Source: Escarpia spicata | Taxonomy: Eukaryota; Annelida; Polychaeta; Sabellida; Siboglinidae | Length of the DNA stretch: 64,000 nt | Direction of reading: 5' to 3' | Assembly: GCA_963995525.1 (NCBI GenBank) | Contig: OZ023216.1 | Coordinates: forward strand, 36,119,468-36,183,467 | Shown here: in pieces, positions 24,106 through 37,899 of the stretch | How positions within the stretch are numbered: the stretch's first letter is position 1 | Layout: each line of letters begins with the position of its first letter | Made by a program: the position numbers and the translations under genes | The notes under the pieces: generated by a model | What the model was told of the DNA's origin: nothing | The model's database searches: none | The model's input: only the letters and a program-made list of their open reading frames with translations

Positions 24106-24385
24106 TGTCACGCGATAACCCGTCTATTGAGGTGCAATTCCATCTTTTTGGTGGAATCTCACACGGTAACCCATCTATTGAGGTGGAATTCCATCTTTTT
24201 GGTGGAATCTCACGCGATAACCCGTCTATTGAGGTGGAATTCCATCTTTTTGGTGGAATCTCACGCGATAACCCGTCTATTGAGGTGGAATTCCATCTTT
24301 TTGATGGAATCTCACGAGATAACACGTCTATTCTGGTGGAATTCCGTCGATTTGGTGGAATTTGACGCAGTAACCCGTCTATTTA
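24105..24385. repeat. 51-bp tandem array, right arm of B (~5 copies)
   Basis: Complement of 12415-12900, with units ggaattccatctttttggtg. There are about five copies against about nine in the left arm. Confidence 0.9.
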
Positions 24386-24389
24386 CTCC

Positions 24390-24830
24390 CTTTTGAGAAA
24401 GCATAGTGTTTCGTTTGTACAACTAGTTGGTCTGAGTTCAATTCGTGCAGCGTGTTGGTCAAAGCATAGTGTTTCGTTTGTACAACTAGTTGGTCTGAGT
24501 TCAATTCGTGCCACGTGTTGGTCAAAGCATAGTGTTTCGTTTGTACAACTAGTTGGTCTGGGTTCAATTCGTGCAGCGTGTTGGTCAAAGCATAGTGTTT
24601 CGTTTGTACAACTAGTTGGTCTGAGTTCAATTCGTACCACTTGTTCGGCTAAGTTTGTGTTTCGTTTGTACCACTAGTTGGTCTGAGTTCAATTCGTGCA
24701 GCGTGTTGGTCAAAGCATAGTGTTTCGTTTGCACAACTAGTTGGTCTGAGTTCAATTCGTGCAGCGTGTTGGTCAAAGCATAGTGTTTCGTTTGTACAAC
24801 TAGTTGGTCTGAGTTCAATTCCTACAACGT
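24390..24830. repeat. 63-bp tandem array, right arm of B (~7 copies)
   Basis: Complement of 11770-12400, with units gtttcgtttgtacaactagt and tggtctgagttcaattcgtg. About seven copies, against about ten in the other arm. Confidence 0.9.
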
Positions 24831-26029
24831 ACTAGTTCCGTATATCATGACGTCACTCACACTGAACTACACATACATAACTGGCTGTCATCTCTACTGA
24901 ACAATACACAGACATAAGTGACTGTCATATCTGTGTCATCCGTAGTCTCGTCTCTTGTTACTGCGCGTAGCAGTTTAATGATGTCATACAGGGTACGCGC
25001 ACTCACACACGCAGCAAACAGACAAGTTCAGAATGTATGTATCTATGTATATGTATGTCTCTATACCTGTCCCTATGATCACTGCTCTTGGTATCGTTGC
25101 TGTTGACAATACGGATAGTTTCTTTAGTTGTGAAGTGTAAGGCTATTAGTAAGGTTCCCAACATATGCTTTGCATTACACTATGAAAAAGACACAATATG
25201 AGGTTTGCACAGTTTATTCGTGAACAACACAAACGTAATTACATGTCACGCTCCATAACTGCAAGAACCAGAGACTAGACATTGATACAGTCTTGCAAAG
25301 TTTAATCGTATACAAGACAAAAGAAAGTTCTTTACAGATCACCCTCCATTACTGCCAGAACCATATGTTTCATAGTGTTTCGCCACTGTTTCGAAACGGC
25401 GTCTTGCAACCAAGTATTGATATTACACAACTGTTCGACTGTCACCTCGGATAGCTTCACACCTGCGTCTAACAAAACACCCAAACAGTCTTTCACCACT
25501 GCAGTTGAATTAATAGTCTCGACAGCCTCATCAAAGTGCATGCAAATTAGAATATCATCAGAAGGTTGATCTATGGTACTGTTCGTGTGTCTTGCATATC
25601 GTACACGAACCTTTTTTACGCAAATCAATGACCTTAGTATTGACAATGCCGATAGTCTTTTTACTTGTGAAGTGCAAGACAATGAGTAAGGTTCCCAAAG
25701 TATGCTATGCATTACACTATGAAAAAGATACAAGATGAGGTTTGCACAGTTTATTCGTGAACAACACAAACGTATTTACATGTCACGCTCCATAACTACA
25801 AGAACCTGCGAAAGCTCAAAACAATGGCTAACCAAAGCGCTACCTGTTTAAAATTATCAAAGAAACGTCTAGAATGACATTTTACATGGGAATTTTTTAC
25901 TCGCTGTAACACCACGTCACTGACCATAACGCCACATGATGTGGGTTATATTCAAGTGCAAAAGCCCAAAACAATGGCTTACCAAATCGCTACTTGATTG
26001 ACCAACTCACATCACACACACAATTACTA

Positions 26030-27340
26030 TACGTAGCAATGTATAGTTTAATAATGTCATACAGGGTGCACACGCTCACGCCCGCAACAAACAAACAAGT
26101 CCAGACACGTCTCGAGTACGGGTTTTATAAAAGACACGAATTTAATCGCTACCTAATATAATAATAATAACACTAGTCTATTGTTCTTCGAACATACAGA
26201 GCATTCGTTATCAGTTTTGTTTGAATTATACTGATTTATACTGGTGTTCGATATAGTTCTTACAAACGATAGCTAATACACTAGTTTATTGTTCTATCAT
26301 AACGCTTCACTTTGTTAAGTGCCTGTTTCGAAAAAGACGTTTGCCAACCTTGGTGTCAAGGCCACTGGCACTGAGAGACAACGTGGCTCGCCGATAGCGC
26401 ATCGCGCATAGCGTGTCGATTGTGTTTACTTCATTAATAATAACAACGAGGGAAATATATAAGACTTGAACAGGGAATACCCTTTCAAAACAGTTTGGCA
26501 CCAGTTTGGAACCAGTTTGTATGCAGGCTATCCACTGTGCCCTCTGGTAAGTACAAATCTCGTATGAAAAATACTGTTACATGACAAACGGTTTGACCAA
26601 AATATTACACAGATAGCTGGTAATTTGAATGTTTTAGCAGATAAATTCCTGTTTTTATAATTCCCTATGACTTAACACGGGACAAATACACGGTTGTTTT
26701 TTCAACACAGAGCCTTGGTTTATATCGGTTTGTTTATAGCCGGTGTTCGATATAGTTCTTACAAATTATAGCTTTGATGACATACACGCCGCGCACACGC
26801 TCGTGCCCGCAACAAACAAACATGTCCAGACACGTCTCGAGTACGGGTTTTATAAATGACACGAATTTAACTACTACGTAATAACACTAGTCTCAGGATT
26901 GGACCTATTTTATGGTTGTAAATATATAGGTTAGGAGAGACCTACACCTAAACAAATGGTCGACATATAAGAATAGCCACTATTGTGCATGCGCTATGTC
27001 TTATATAATTGAAGTCACATGATGGGATTATATTACATACGCGAAAGCTCAAAACTATGGCTAACCAAACCATTACCTGTATAACCAACTCACCTCGCGC
27101 ACAAAATTACGGCGCATAGCATGACGTCACTCACTGACCATGACGTTACATGAAGGGATTACATTACATACGCGCAAGTTCAATACAAGGTCTAACCAAA
27201 GCACTACCTGTTTGACCAACTCACCTCGCGTACAAAATTACGGCGCGTAGCAGTTTATAGTTTAATGACGTCATACAGGGTGCGCGTTCTCGCACTCGCA
27301 ACAAACAACCATGTCCAGACACGTCTCGAGTACGAGTTTT
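26030..27340. repeat. 131-bp and ~727-bp repeats, right arm of B
   Basis: Complement of 9548-11760. The words cgtctcgagtacgggttttat recur near 26108, 26835 and 27318, and cgcatagcatgacgtcactc units occur near 27110. The arm is shorter and has fewer 131-bp units than its partner. Confidence 0.75.
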
Positions 27341-27659
27341 ATAAGAGACACCAAAGGTCTAATTCCAAAATGGTCGCTCTGTTCGAAAAAACGAGGCTAT
27401 AGGTTCTGATATAACATAGTCCTATATGTAATCTACATTTCGTATACATTACTTCAGATAAAACGACCTCCGTTGAATTTATAATCCTTTTATTATAAAT
27501 TACGCCTTATTATAACACCACATTTTCGACATGTCATCGTCAACCAAATAATGGTTCGATCCCTTGGCGAAGCCTCGGCCTACGGGCCAAGCAGTCAAGT
27601 GTGTGACATATTCAAATCCTTTTCGGTATATTTTATTTTATTCAAAAAGTGGTCGCATA

Positions 27660-27890
27660 CCTTTATGATAATAACATGGAGAAAATTCCGTATGCTTTAA
27701 CATGGGAAAATTCCCTATCTTTTAACATGGGGAAAATTCCCTATCTCTTAACAGGGATACAAATTCCCTATGCTTTAACATGATGAAAATTTCGTCGTAT
27801 ACGTTTACGATAATAGCTCCTATGCTTTAACATGGGGAACAAATTTCCTATCCTTTAACAGAGGGAACATTCCTTATGCTTTAACATGAT
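27660..27890. repeat. ~27-bp array, right arm of B (outer part interrupted by a LINE)
   Basis: Units such as ctttaacatggggaaaattccctatc, complement of the 8640-9250 array. The array resumes at 28400-28600 after the LINE insertion. Confidence 0.8.
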
Positions 27891-28400
27891 GAAAATAATA
27901 ATAATAATATTTTATTTTGTTAAGCGCCACATCCAATATTGTTCACAGCGCTTTACAACAATATACAAGTGTATGTTAAAAATAATGCATTTGAATAAAA
28001 ACAATAGTTATTATATCATAGATAAAATGAACTAATAATAATAATAGCAATTAAAACAATAAATATAGTAGAAGTAGAAAAGGAATGTGATGTATTATAT
28101 CATAAAATAAAATTGTTAAGATAATTTTTAGATATATAAATAAACTAAAATTAATGTAAACATCAATAAATTAGGCTAAAATGTATACGAAAAATAAATA
28201 AATAATAAATAAACGTTAAACATCAATCAGCTATGGTAAAACAGTGTTGGTAAGGGTCCGAGCTACATATACGCTGCAGTGAACAGATGAGTCTTCAACA
28301 CAGATTTAAATGATTCCAGTGATGTTTTGTTAGTAACGCTTGACGGCTGAGCGTTCCACACTGTTGCCGCTGCGTGAGCAAATGTACAGTCACCGGCAAA
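27890..28400 (-). mobile_element. 5'-truncated CR1/L2-like LINE 3' end inserted in the right arm
   Basis: The minus strand ends in FAHAAATVWNAQPSSVTNKT, SLESFKSVLKTHLF and a stop near 28265. This is the typical C-terminus of CR1/L2-group LINE proteins (AA..WN.LP....SL..FK..LKTHLF). The 3' UTR runs to about 27895 and ends in an (ATT)n tail, again usual for the group. The left arm lacks it, so the insertion came after the arms were duplicated. Confidence 0.8.
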
Positions 28401-28615
28401 TCCCTCTCCTTTAACATGGTGAAAATCCCTATCCTTTAACATGGTGAAAATGGCCTCTCTCTTAACCCGGGCGCGGTCTGGAGCAAAATCCCTATCTCTT
28501 AACATGGGACCGGAACTACTTTTCCACTTCCCTATCCTTTAACCCGGGCGCGGTCTGGAGCAAAATCCCTATCTCTTAACATGGGATTTCCTCAGGGTTA
28601 ATCATTTTGCCCGCG
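28400..28615. repeat. Continuation of ~27-bp array with cgcccgggt units, right arm of B
   Basis: Includes acccgggcgcggtctggagc and tatctcttaacatggg, complement of 8640-8870. It ends at ttaatcattttgcc at about 28610. Confidence 0.8.
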
Positions 28616-28639
28616 CTGATTAACCTATATTACTACTTT

Positions 28640-28853
28640 CGTGCACGTCATACTGCAACTGCTCTGGCGAAGAGGGCTGCTGTAATCCGTACACTAAGAC
28701 AGAAGAGGCTCAGGCTGGAGACGAAGAGTGTATCGAGATGGAGGTTTGTGAGAAAGAGGATTTTGAGGATGAGAGTGTAGAGGATGAGTATGTAGATGAG
28801 GAGGGTGAAGACCATGAAATGTTGAAGATGGTCTTGCTGATCCTGATTAAATG
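28640..28853 (+). pseudogene. CXC-domain C-terminal end of the PIN-CXC gene (right-arm copy)
   Basis: Because this arm is inverted, the gene end is on the plus strand. It reads CTSYCNCSGEEGCCNP followed by TKTEEAQAGDEE and an acidic tail, with the homologous stop lost by a frameshift near the end. The spacing CxxxCxCxGEEGC is that of the end of a Tesmin/TSO1-type CXC domain. The left-arm copy keeps only GEEGCYNP from this block. All upstream coding sequence has been deleted here, so the two arms preserve complementary parts of one ancestral gene. Confidence 0.7.
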
Positions 28854-29556
28854 GTAAAGATTATTAGGCGATATATGCAGTTACTAAGATAGCGTAAACC
28901 TTACGCTTATAGAATAGCATTGTGTACGACTATCTTTTATCCATAGTTATGGATATCAATCATTGTATCATCCTTACAATGACTTTCGTGCATGATTACT
29001 TAATGCAAGAATTTCCCTCACAAAGAAATATGAATGCCAATGTTCATAATGATATTTGCACTATACACTACGTGTAGCAGATGTGACTAAGTGTTTCAAA
29101 TATGACTGATTACTGTTTTTTCTCATGAACAGATGTGTCAAATATTGTAAGATTATCCATTTATGTGCATGAATAAACTAAAATATAAATTAGTAGAAGT
29201 TTACATTTATTGTCCACGATAAATCATTTGACCTCCACCTAACCGTCAGCGTCTGATCATGACCTTGAATTGAAGAAATATAATCAGAAATGGATTCTAC
29301 GCACCCCAACACCCCATAAAAAGGTATTATACATAATTCTAGGACAATTAGTTCAAAAGTAAAATTTTCAAGACATCGCCCAGTGGCCATCTTGGATTTA
29401 CGCAAACTACCAGAGTTTCCCAAAGTTGCCGTTTGGGTAACCAAGCTGAATTTGTTCTAGGGCCCCATATGACTACAAATCAAAAAAAAAGTTCATAGGA
29501 TAGAACATTTCTAAGTTGGCTATTGAACACGTATGAGTGTCAAATGTACTATGGGG

Positions 29557-29595
29557 TTTACCGTTACCGTTACCGTTACCGTTACCGTTACCGTC
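29557..29595. repeat. (TTACCG)6 hexamer repeat at the outer edge of B
   Basis: Six exact copies of the hexamer ttaccg lie directly outside the right arm of B. It is not the canonical telomere hexamer. The left edge has no counterpart. Confidence 0.9.
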
Positions 29596-29702
29596 GACGA
29601 GTGTACAAGGCCCTTTAGTCTTTAACTAATGGTTGACCTCCTTATGTATCAGATATTTGTTTATGTTGGCACCACCGTCTGCCTAAAGATACTTTGTTTC
29701 AG

Positions 29703-30555
<853 letters not shown>

Positions 30556-30559
30556 ACTA

Positions 30560-31690
30560 CTAAGACAGTAATTTGCTTCGCTCAGTTGAATTACTCATCA
30601 CGTAACCTACTACCTAGCAAATCCGTCTAGCCATCAAAATTGATATAAAATGCATGCAGTTGCCGAACATTCCTTCATATATTTGTTTTGAAATTGCAGC
30701 TTCAAGTGTTTTTCGTTGTGACAAAGCCATAGGCCGAAGTTGTTTAAGCTAAACCTGTATGTGGGAAAGATTGATTTAGCAGATGTAAAGCCACCCTTGT
30801 AATATAATTCACAAACTATTTTACTATGCAAAACATAAACAAAGTCACGCGCTTAAAATGATTGTGATGCTGACAAAGAGTGACGAGCTTAAATGAACCA
30901 CATTGCGTGTGTGTAAAAAACAAACCCGCGTTAAGGTCACAAAGGGCAGCAACAATAAATGTATACAATGTATAATATAGTATGCCTTACATAAACCATG
31001 AATTACAATGTAATATACATTAAGGAATGCCATTAAGGAACAACATAGCATATCCTTTATACATAACATATAAGTTGTTTCATAACTAGAAGCGCTACAA
31101 GGTCAAATAAAACTATGTTTTATGTATGTGTTAATAAAGGCAACTACGCGACAACAACGAAACAGTGTACTTATTCGCATGTGCTGACGAACGTTTGACA
31201 CATATATTGAACATAAATTGGCATCGGTATAATTTAGTTATTATATATGATTTATATAATGCTATGAAATACACATACAAATCATGAATAGTTCACTAAA
31301 TATATATTTTAAAAAAGTCAACAATTCCTATAGTTCTCTGTGTAATGATGGTTGCGCATGCCAGAATTTGAAAGGTTATGTGACATGGCATTTTCAGATA
31401 AAATTGTTCTGATGAACATTTTAAATCTAAAAGTGTTCTCAACTTTATAAAGGACGATATTTACAATGACGAAATTTGTTATTCATTTCCACAATCTTCA
31501 TATTTTGAAATATCACAATTAAAAATTAGGTTAATGAATTTTGCGTGCCCGCAGACCTTTTATAATGGACCTTTTGAAATGTGCCCCTATTCACGTTATG
31601 GTGAATTTACGACGACGTCGACATAATGTTTTGTCTGTTGCTACGTTTTATCTTAAAATTGCACATTATGTGACAGCAAGTTTACGTGGA
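30560..31690. other. No gene seen
   Basis: AT-rich DNA with short ORFs on the minus strand (30634-30831, 30845-31069) that match nothing known. Confidence 0.4.
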
Positions 31691-31701
31691 TTTTAGGAAA
31701 G

Positions 31702-33515
<1,814 letters not shown>

Positions 33516-33520
33516 AGCTT

Positions 33521-34000
33521 TAAAATGACACCAGCATCACATCTGTAGGGTCGCCTAGGAGTGAAGTTATAACAACCGGAATGTCATCAGCTAGTCAAGG
33601 TCTGTTCAAACGTTGATGACCTCTATCTGTGGAAACAAAGATCAGATTGATTTTAAATTGGGTTGGGAATATACATCAAACATTTTAAGCGACGTCAGAA
33701 ATGCTTTTCTAATTGCATAACTCCTCTAGTATTCAAGTGCACATGGTCAAACTATCATTGATTATTGCTAAATATGTATGCTTCAACATAAAACATCAGC
33801 GAAATTGGAGGTTACATGTTTTTGCCTGCTCAAGTCAAAGGTCAAAATGTTTGTGTGACTAAAAATGACACCAACATCACATATGTATATCGGTTAGGAG
33901 AGGAGTTATATTACCTGAAAGTTCGTCGGGTTTCAAGGTCGGGTCGAACTTTGATTACCTCTGTATCTGGAAAGGAAGGTCATATTGACCTAACATTCGG
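33521..34000. repeat. Two direct copies of a ~140-bp dispersed-repeat-like segment
   Basis: The segment at 33521-33665 (aaaatgacaccagcatcaca, then aggagtgaagttataacaac, then gatgacctctatctg) recurs at 33861-34000 in the same orientation with about 20-25 percent differences. The 105-codon ORF at 33816-34133 runs through the second copy; I regard it as fortuitous. Confidence 0.6.
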
Positions 34001-34140
34001 ACCTATGAAACGACAAAAAAACGACATACAAAGTTACCTCAAAATCGAAAACGGATATGTCAATTTCATCCTGTTTTTGATTGATTTGCATACAAGCAAA
34101 TCATATAATTTACAAAGAGCTGAGCTTCTGTAAGAATCGA

Positions 34141-34141
<1 letters not shown>

Positions 34142-34208
<67 letters not shown>

Positions 34209-34265
34209 CTATATATATATACATATATATATATGTATATTAAATATAATTTATATATAAATAAT
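34142..34265. repeat. (TA)n microsatellite, interrupted
   Basis: About 120 bp of tata with tacata and tatcta breaks. Confidence 0.95.
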
Positions 34266-36130
34266 ATATATACAAATTATTTATATAGAAAATATATTTG
34301 ATTGTAAGTCAGTTTAACAAGAACAGGAAAATTAATAATGAAATTGTAATCATTGTTGTTATATGGATCATTATCGTAAAATATGTATGGCAACGGTAAA
34401 GCAAAATGTTTAATTGGTACGGATTTTAGCTAATATTAATACTAAGTGTACCGACATACTAATGAAGCAGCAAAGCTTGGTCTGAATTATTTGTAAAGAA
34501 CAAAGTATCATTTATTCGTGATTAAAAATAGAAAATAAAATAGTTCTGCAATGTTAGATTGTCATCGGCATCCCTGGTAATGGTAAAATAAGACAACGTT
34601 GGTAATGGCAAAGAGTGTATGAAATGTAATAATCAAAACCATCTTTTAAACATAGCATTTATAAATGTTGGATTGTAGTAGTTACCATCGATGGTTGCCA
34701 TACCTGAATCCAATTATACGATTACAATAACGGTAAAGAACATGTATTATTGCGCCGAATTGCAACCCACCCAATCAAACAATTCAGATTATCTCAAATA
34801 AGTAGAAAAAGCAAATGTTTCCATTTTCTTTTGTAAATAGTTCTCACATATGCTGGTCTGTTCAGTATAACAAAAGTGTAGGCCCCCCGTGACCGCACAA
34901 TTATCACATGTTGGGGAACATAATATAGTTTCAGTGTAATGGTAAAGTGTGCATTATGAAATGTGCAGTTATTAAGGCTACTGTATTTACTAGTGATTCC
35001 AGCCAGTATTTATTATTATTGTGAGCATGCGTGCGTGTGTGTGAACCTGTCATTATGAAAACTGACTGAGATCATTAGCCAATGCACAGGCCAGCGATTG
35101 CTTCGCACCTGGTCTCCTAGCAAATACACGATCAACCATCCCACCCCGTCACATACCAAACATCCCACCCTGTCACTACACGACCAACCATCCCACTCCG
35201 TCACATCATACCAAAGCAATTACAACAAAATAATATAAAAACAAAAGCCAAATATTTTTTTATTGAGTCCAGTTAATCATTGTATTGGACGTCTATGCGT
35301 GCATACAGTAATTATAATATAGGGTTTGGTAGTGTCCGTTTTTGTTGTCCATAAGACATTCTGCGACTGTAGGCGAAGTGACCCATCCATCACCTGACCC
35401 CTTGCCTAACAAAACCTCCGTCAAGCCATCAGAAAACACGTAGTGGGTTCGGACATTCCGTCGTATATGCTGTTGAAATTCTAATCACACATGTCTTTCT
35501 TCATGACAAACACATAAGGCAAAGTTTTTAAAGTGACAACTGTATGCGGGAATGTTTGATTTATGAGATGTCGTGCAGCAGTAGTATAATTAGTAGTATT
35601 AGTAGTATAATTCCAGTTTGTAACAGTTGTCAACAGTATACACCTTTAACTAACCCAATTAAGCGCAAAGTACCGCAGAAATGCAACGGCAAAACGTTAC
35701 TCTAAGTTATTGAGTGCTACGTCACACCTTTTGCGGTGCAATCAGAGGTCTGCCGTTCGACGCGGCGTTCATACACAAGAATTGTAAATTCAGTGTATGC
35801 ATTGTTTCGTACGTAAATAGTTATATTAATTGAAAAATAACTATACGGAGTGACAGTTCGACCTCTTAGGAACACACTCGTATACAGAAAGTTCAATTTG
35901 AAATACCAGTCACATATTTGACTTTTACCCATATATTAATATAAATATATGGTAAACAAGCAGCAAGAGAACTGTTTGTGCAGAGCATTTCATTTTTGTG
36001 TACCAAATGTACACATTTCACATGAATGGGCCATGTTTAATAAATAACATTAAATGGAATTTATCTTTGTAGATGGTAAATATAATGTACATACCTATGA
36101 CATAAATGCCAAACAAAAATTACTCTATAG
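34266..36130. other. No gene seen
   Basis: AT-rich DNA. A small cluster of accatcccaccccgtcacat and cgtcactacacgaccaacca near 35130-35210 is a three-copy ~37-bp repeat. Confidence 0.4.
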
Positions 36131-36345
36131 TTCAACGGGTTCTTAAACCGTGGGTCGCGACCCAAAACTGGATCGCCAAGCCTTTTTGAATTTGTCACCA
36201 AGAGTCCAGTGACCCTCGGAAGTGTCTTTTGTTGTACAGATTGCCTGTGCCAGGTGCAAGCGAAACAAATAATCAATGTCTTTGTTAAATATTGCATTAA
36301 TTTGAAATGCCTTGTGACATAATAGCACACGACATTTAAAATTCA
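36131..36345 (+). mobile_element. hAT-like terminus fragment
   Basis: The sequence caacgggttcttaaaccgtg, followed by ggtcgcgacccaaaactgg, matches the usual start of hAT Charlie-type elements (CAG.GGTTCTTAAAC..GGGTCGCGACCC). A matching opposite end is not convincing; aggttaagaacag near 36750 is a weak candidate. Confidence 0.45.
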
Positions 36346-37360
36346 GGCGATATTTTGTCTAAGGTATTCATCTCGCAAGTCAGATTTTTTATGCCAGCGA
36401 AATAAGCCATGCGTGCATTGGGGAAAATTAGTGCAGTTTTCGAATCACTCCATATCGAAGGATTCTAAGAAAAATTTTCACATATAAAAATGTTAACCGG
36501 CATGTCCACGGACGTGTCGAAATCTTACGAAATTCCCGACTGCGTCCGCCATATTTATATATCTTTGTTTCCTATTTCTACGTAGATAAACTAATGAACG
36601 ACGCTGACTTGGCAATTCCTCTGTGTTCAGCAAATAAGTTTAATTAGTGTTATTCATTACCATTTATTTATCTACATCAAATGATTTAACTGTTTGAAGG
36701 CATGTGTTGCCAATCATGTCCTGCGATCAACCGTTGGCTCACAGCCCTGAAAGGTTAAGAACAGCAAAAAAACGATCAATCGAACGAGCTATACTCTACA
36801 CAAAACACGATTGTATTGGTAAAAAACAAGACACAAAGCCATTACATAAATAACATTGTAAGGAATGTCAGGTGCGTTATAAGCATGATACAAAAATTAT
36901 GTATAATTACTAAACATTGTTACGGATAAACTAAAAGTAATATGTCACAAAATGTGTACAATCCAAGCAGCATAAAATAGAGTACTTTATCTGTACATCC
37001 AAAAACGAGAAACCCTTGTAAGGAAATAAAAATAACAAATAATATGTTCTATAACACTTTTGGTAAAAAAGAAAATAAGGTATCACTGAAAGGTATGCTA
37101 TACGTTATTGACTTACAGCATGATTTGCTAACATCCCAACTAACCAATAAAAAAAACTTATGTAGTCGTTTTGTGAATTGGATATGTAAAAAGTTTTAGG
37201 AACGTTTGCTATTGAACTATCCATCACATTACATGTTTCATAGCAACAAGGCATATCTTATATATCTTGTTTTCTAGCAACAATATATAGAAGATATACA
37301 ATTATTAAACCCTCAGTGTGGCCCCTGTGATAGCAACTATTTGATAGTCTTAGTATAGTC
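36346..37360. other. No gene seen
   Basis: AT-rich DNA without recognised repeats, up to the hAT element. Confidence 0.4.
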
Positions 37361-37899
37361 TCCTACACCAGGGGTTCCCAAATAGTTTTCCTTAAGGCCA
37401 ACCCATGGGGCTGCTAAAGCCACTGAGGCCCACTGTATTGCCAAAATATGATCAAATATGAAGATGTTCATTTTCACCAAAGTATATTAAAATAATTATC
37501 GCATCAAAGTGTGTGTGTGGTATTTAACAGTGGTGTGGTGTTTAACACAGGTCTGTGTGATGCGCCAAGTGCTGTAGTATGGTGTGTAGTATGTAGTTTG
37601 TGCTTCGTACTCTCGCTTTCAGCTGCAGCCTCCTTGGAGTGAAAAAGGAGCTGAGTGCGTAAGTCTCCCCTGCTGGTACGTAGCCTCTCCATAGACAAGA
37701 CTTCAGCACAACCTCCTTGTGGTATACTGGGCACCTTTTGGAGCCTTAAAGGTGCAGTGTGCATGGCCCACCAGCGTGTGGATACGTCCCGATGCTGTAC
37801 CATTCTAACTCCCAACCGTGAACAAATAGTACTGGATAGATCACGCTCACTAGCCATTGTAGGCAGGTAATCTAGGAGAACAAAAAGACATAAAACCGT

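Noticed and set aside
24026..24818. The same repeat ORFs in the right arm
   Set aside because: Reverse-complement copies of the left-arm arrays; same reason.
29557..29595. Telomere repeat
   Set aside because: The hexamer TTACCG is not a known telomere repeat and there are only six copies.
33816..34133. 105-codon ORF as a gene
   Set aside because: Runs through one copy of a repeated non-coding segment whose other copy (33521-33665) is not open.
36131..36760. Complete hAT element starting at 36131
   Set aside because: The only candidate for a right end (aggttaagaacag near 36750) is weak and no 8-bp target duplication fits, so only the left end is annotated.
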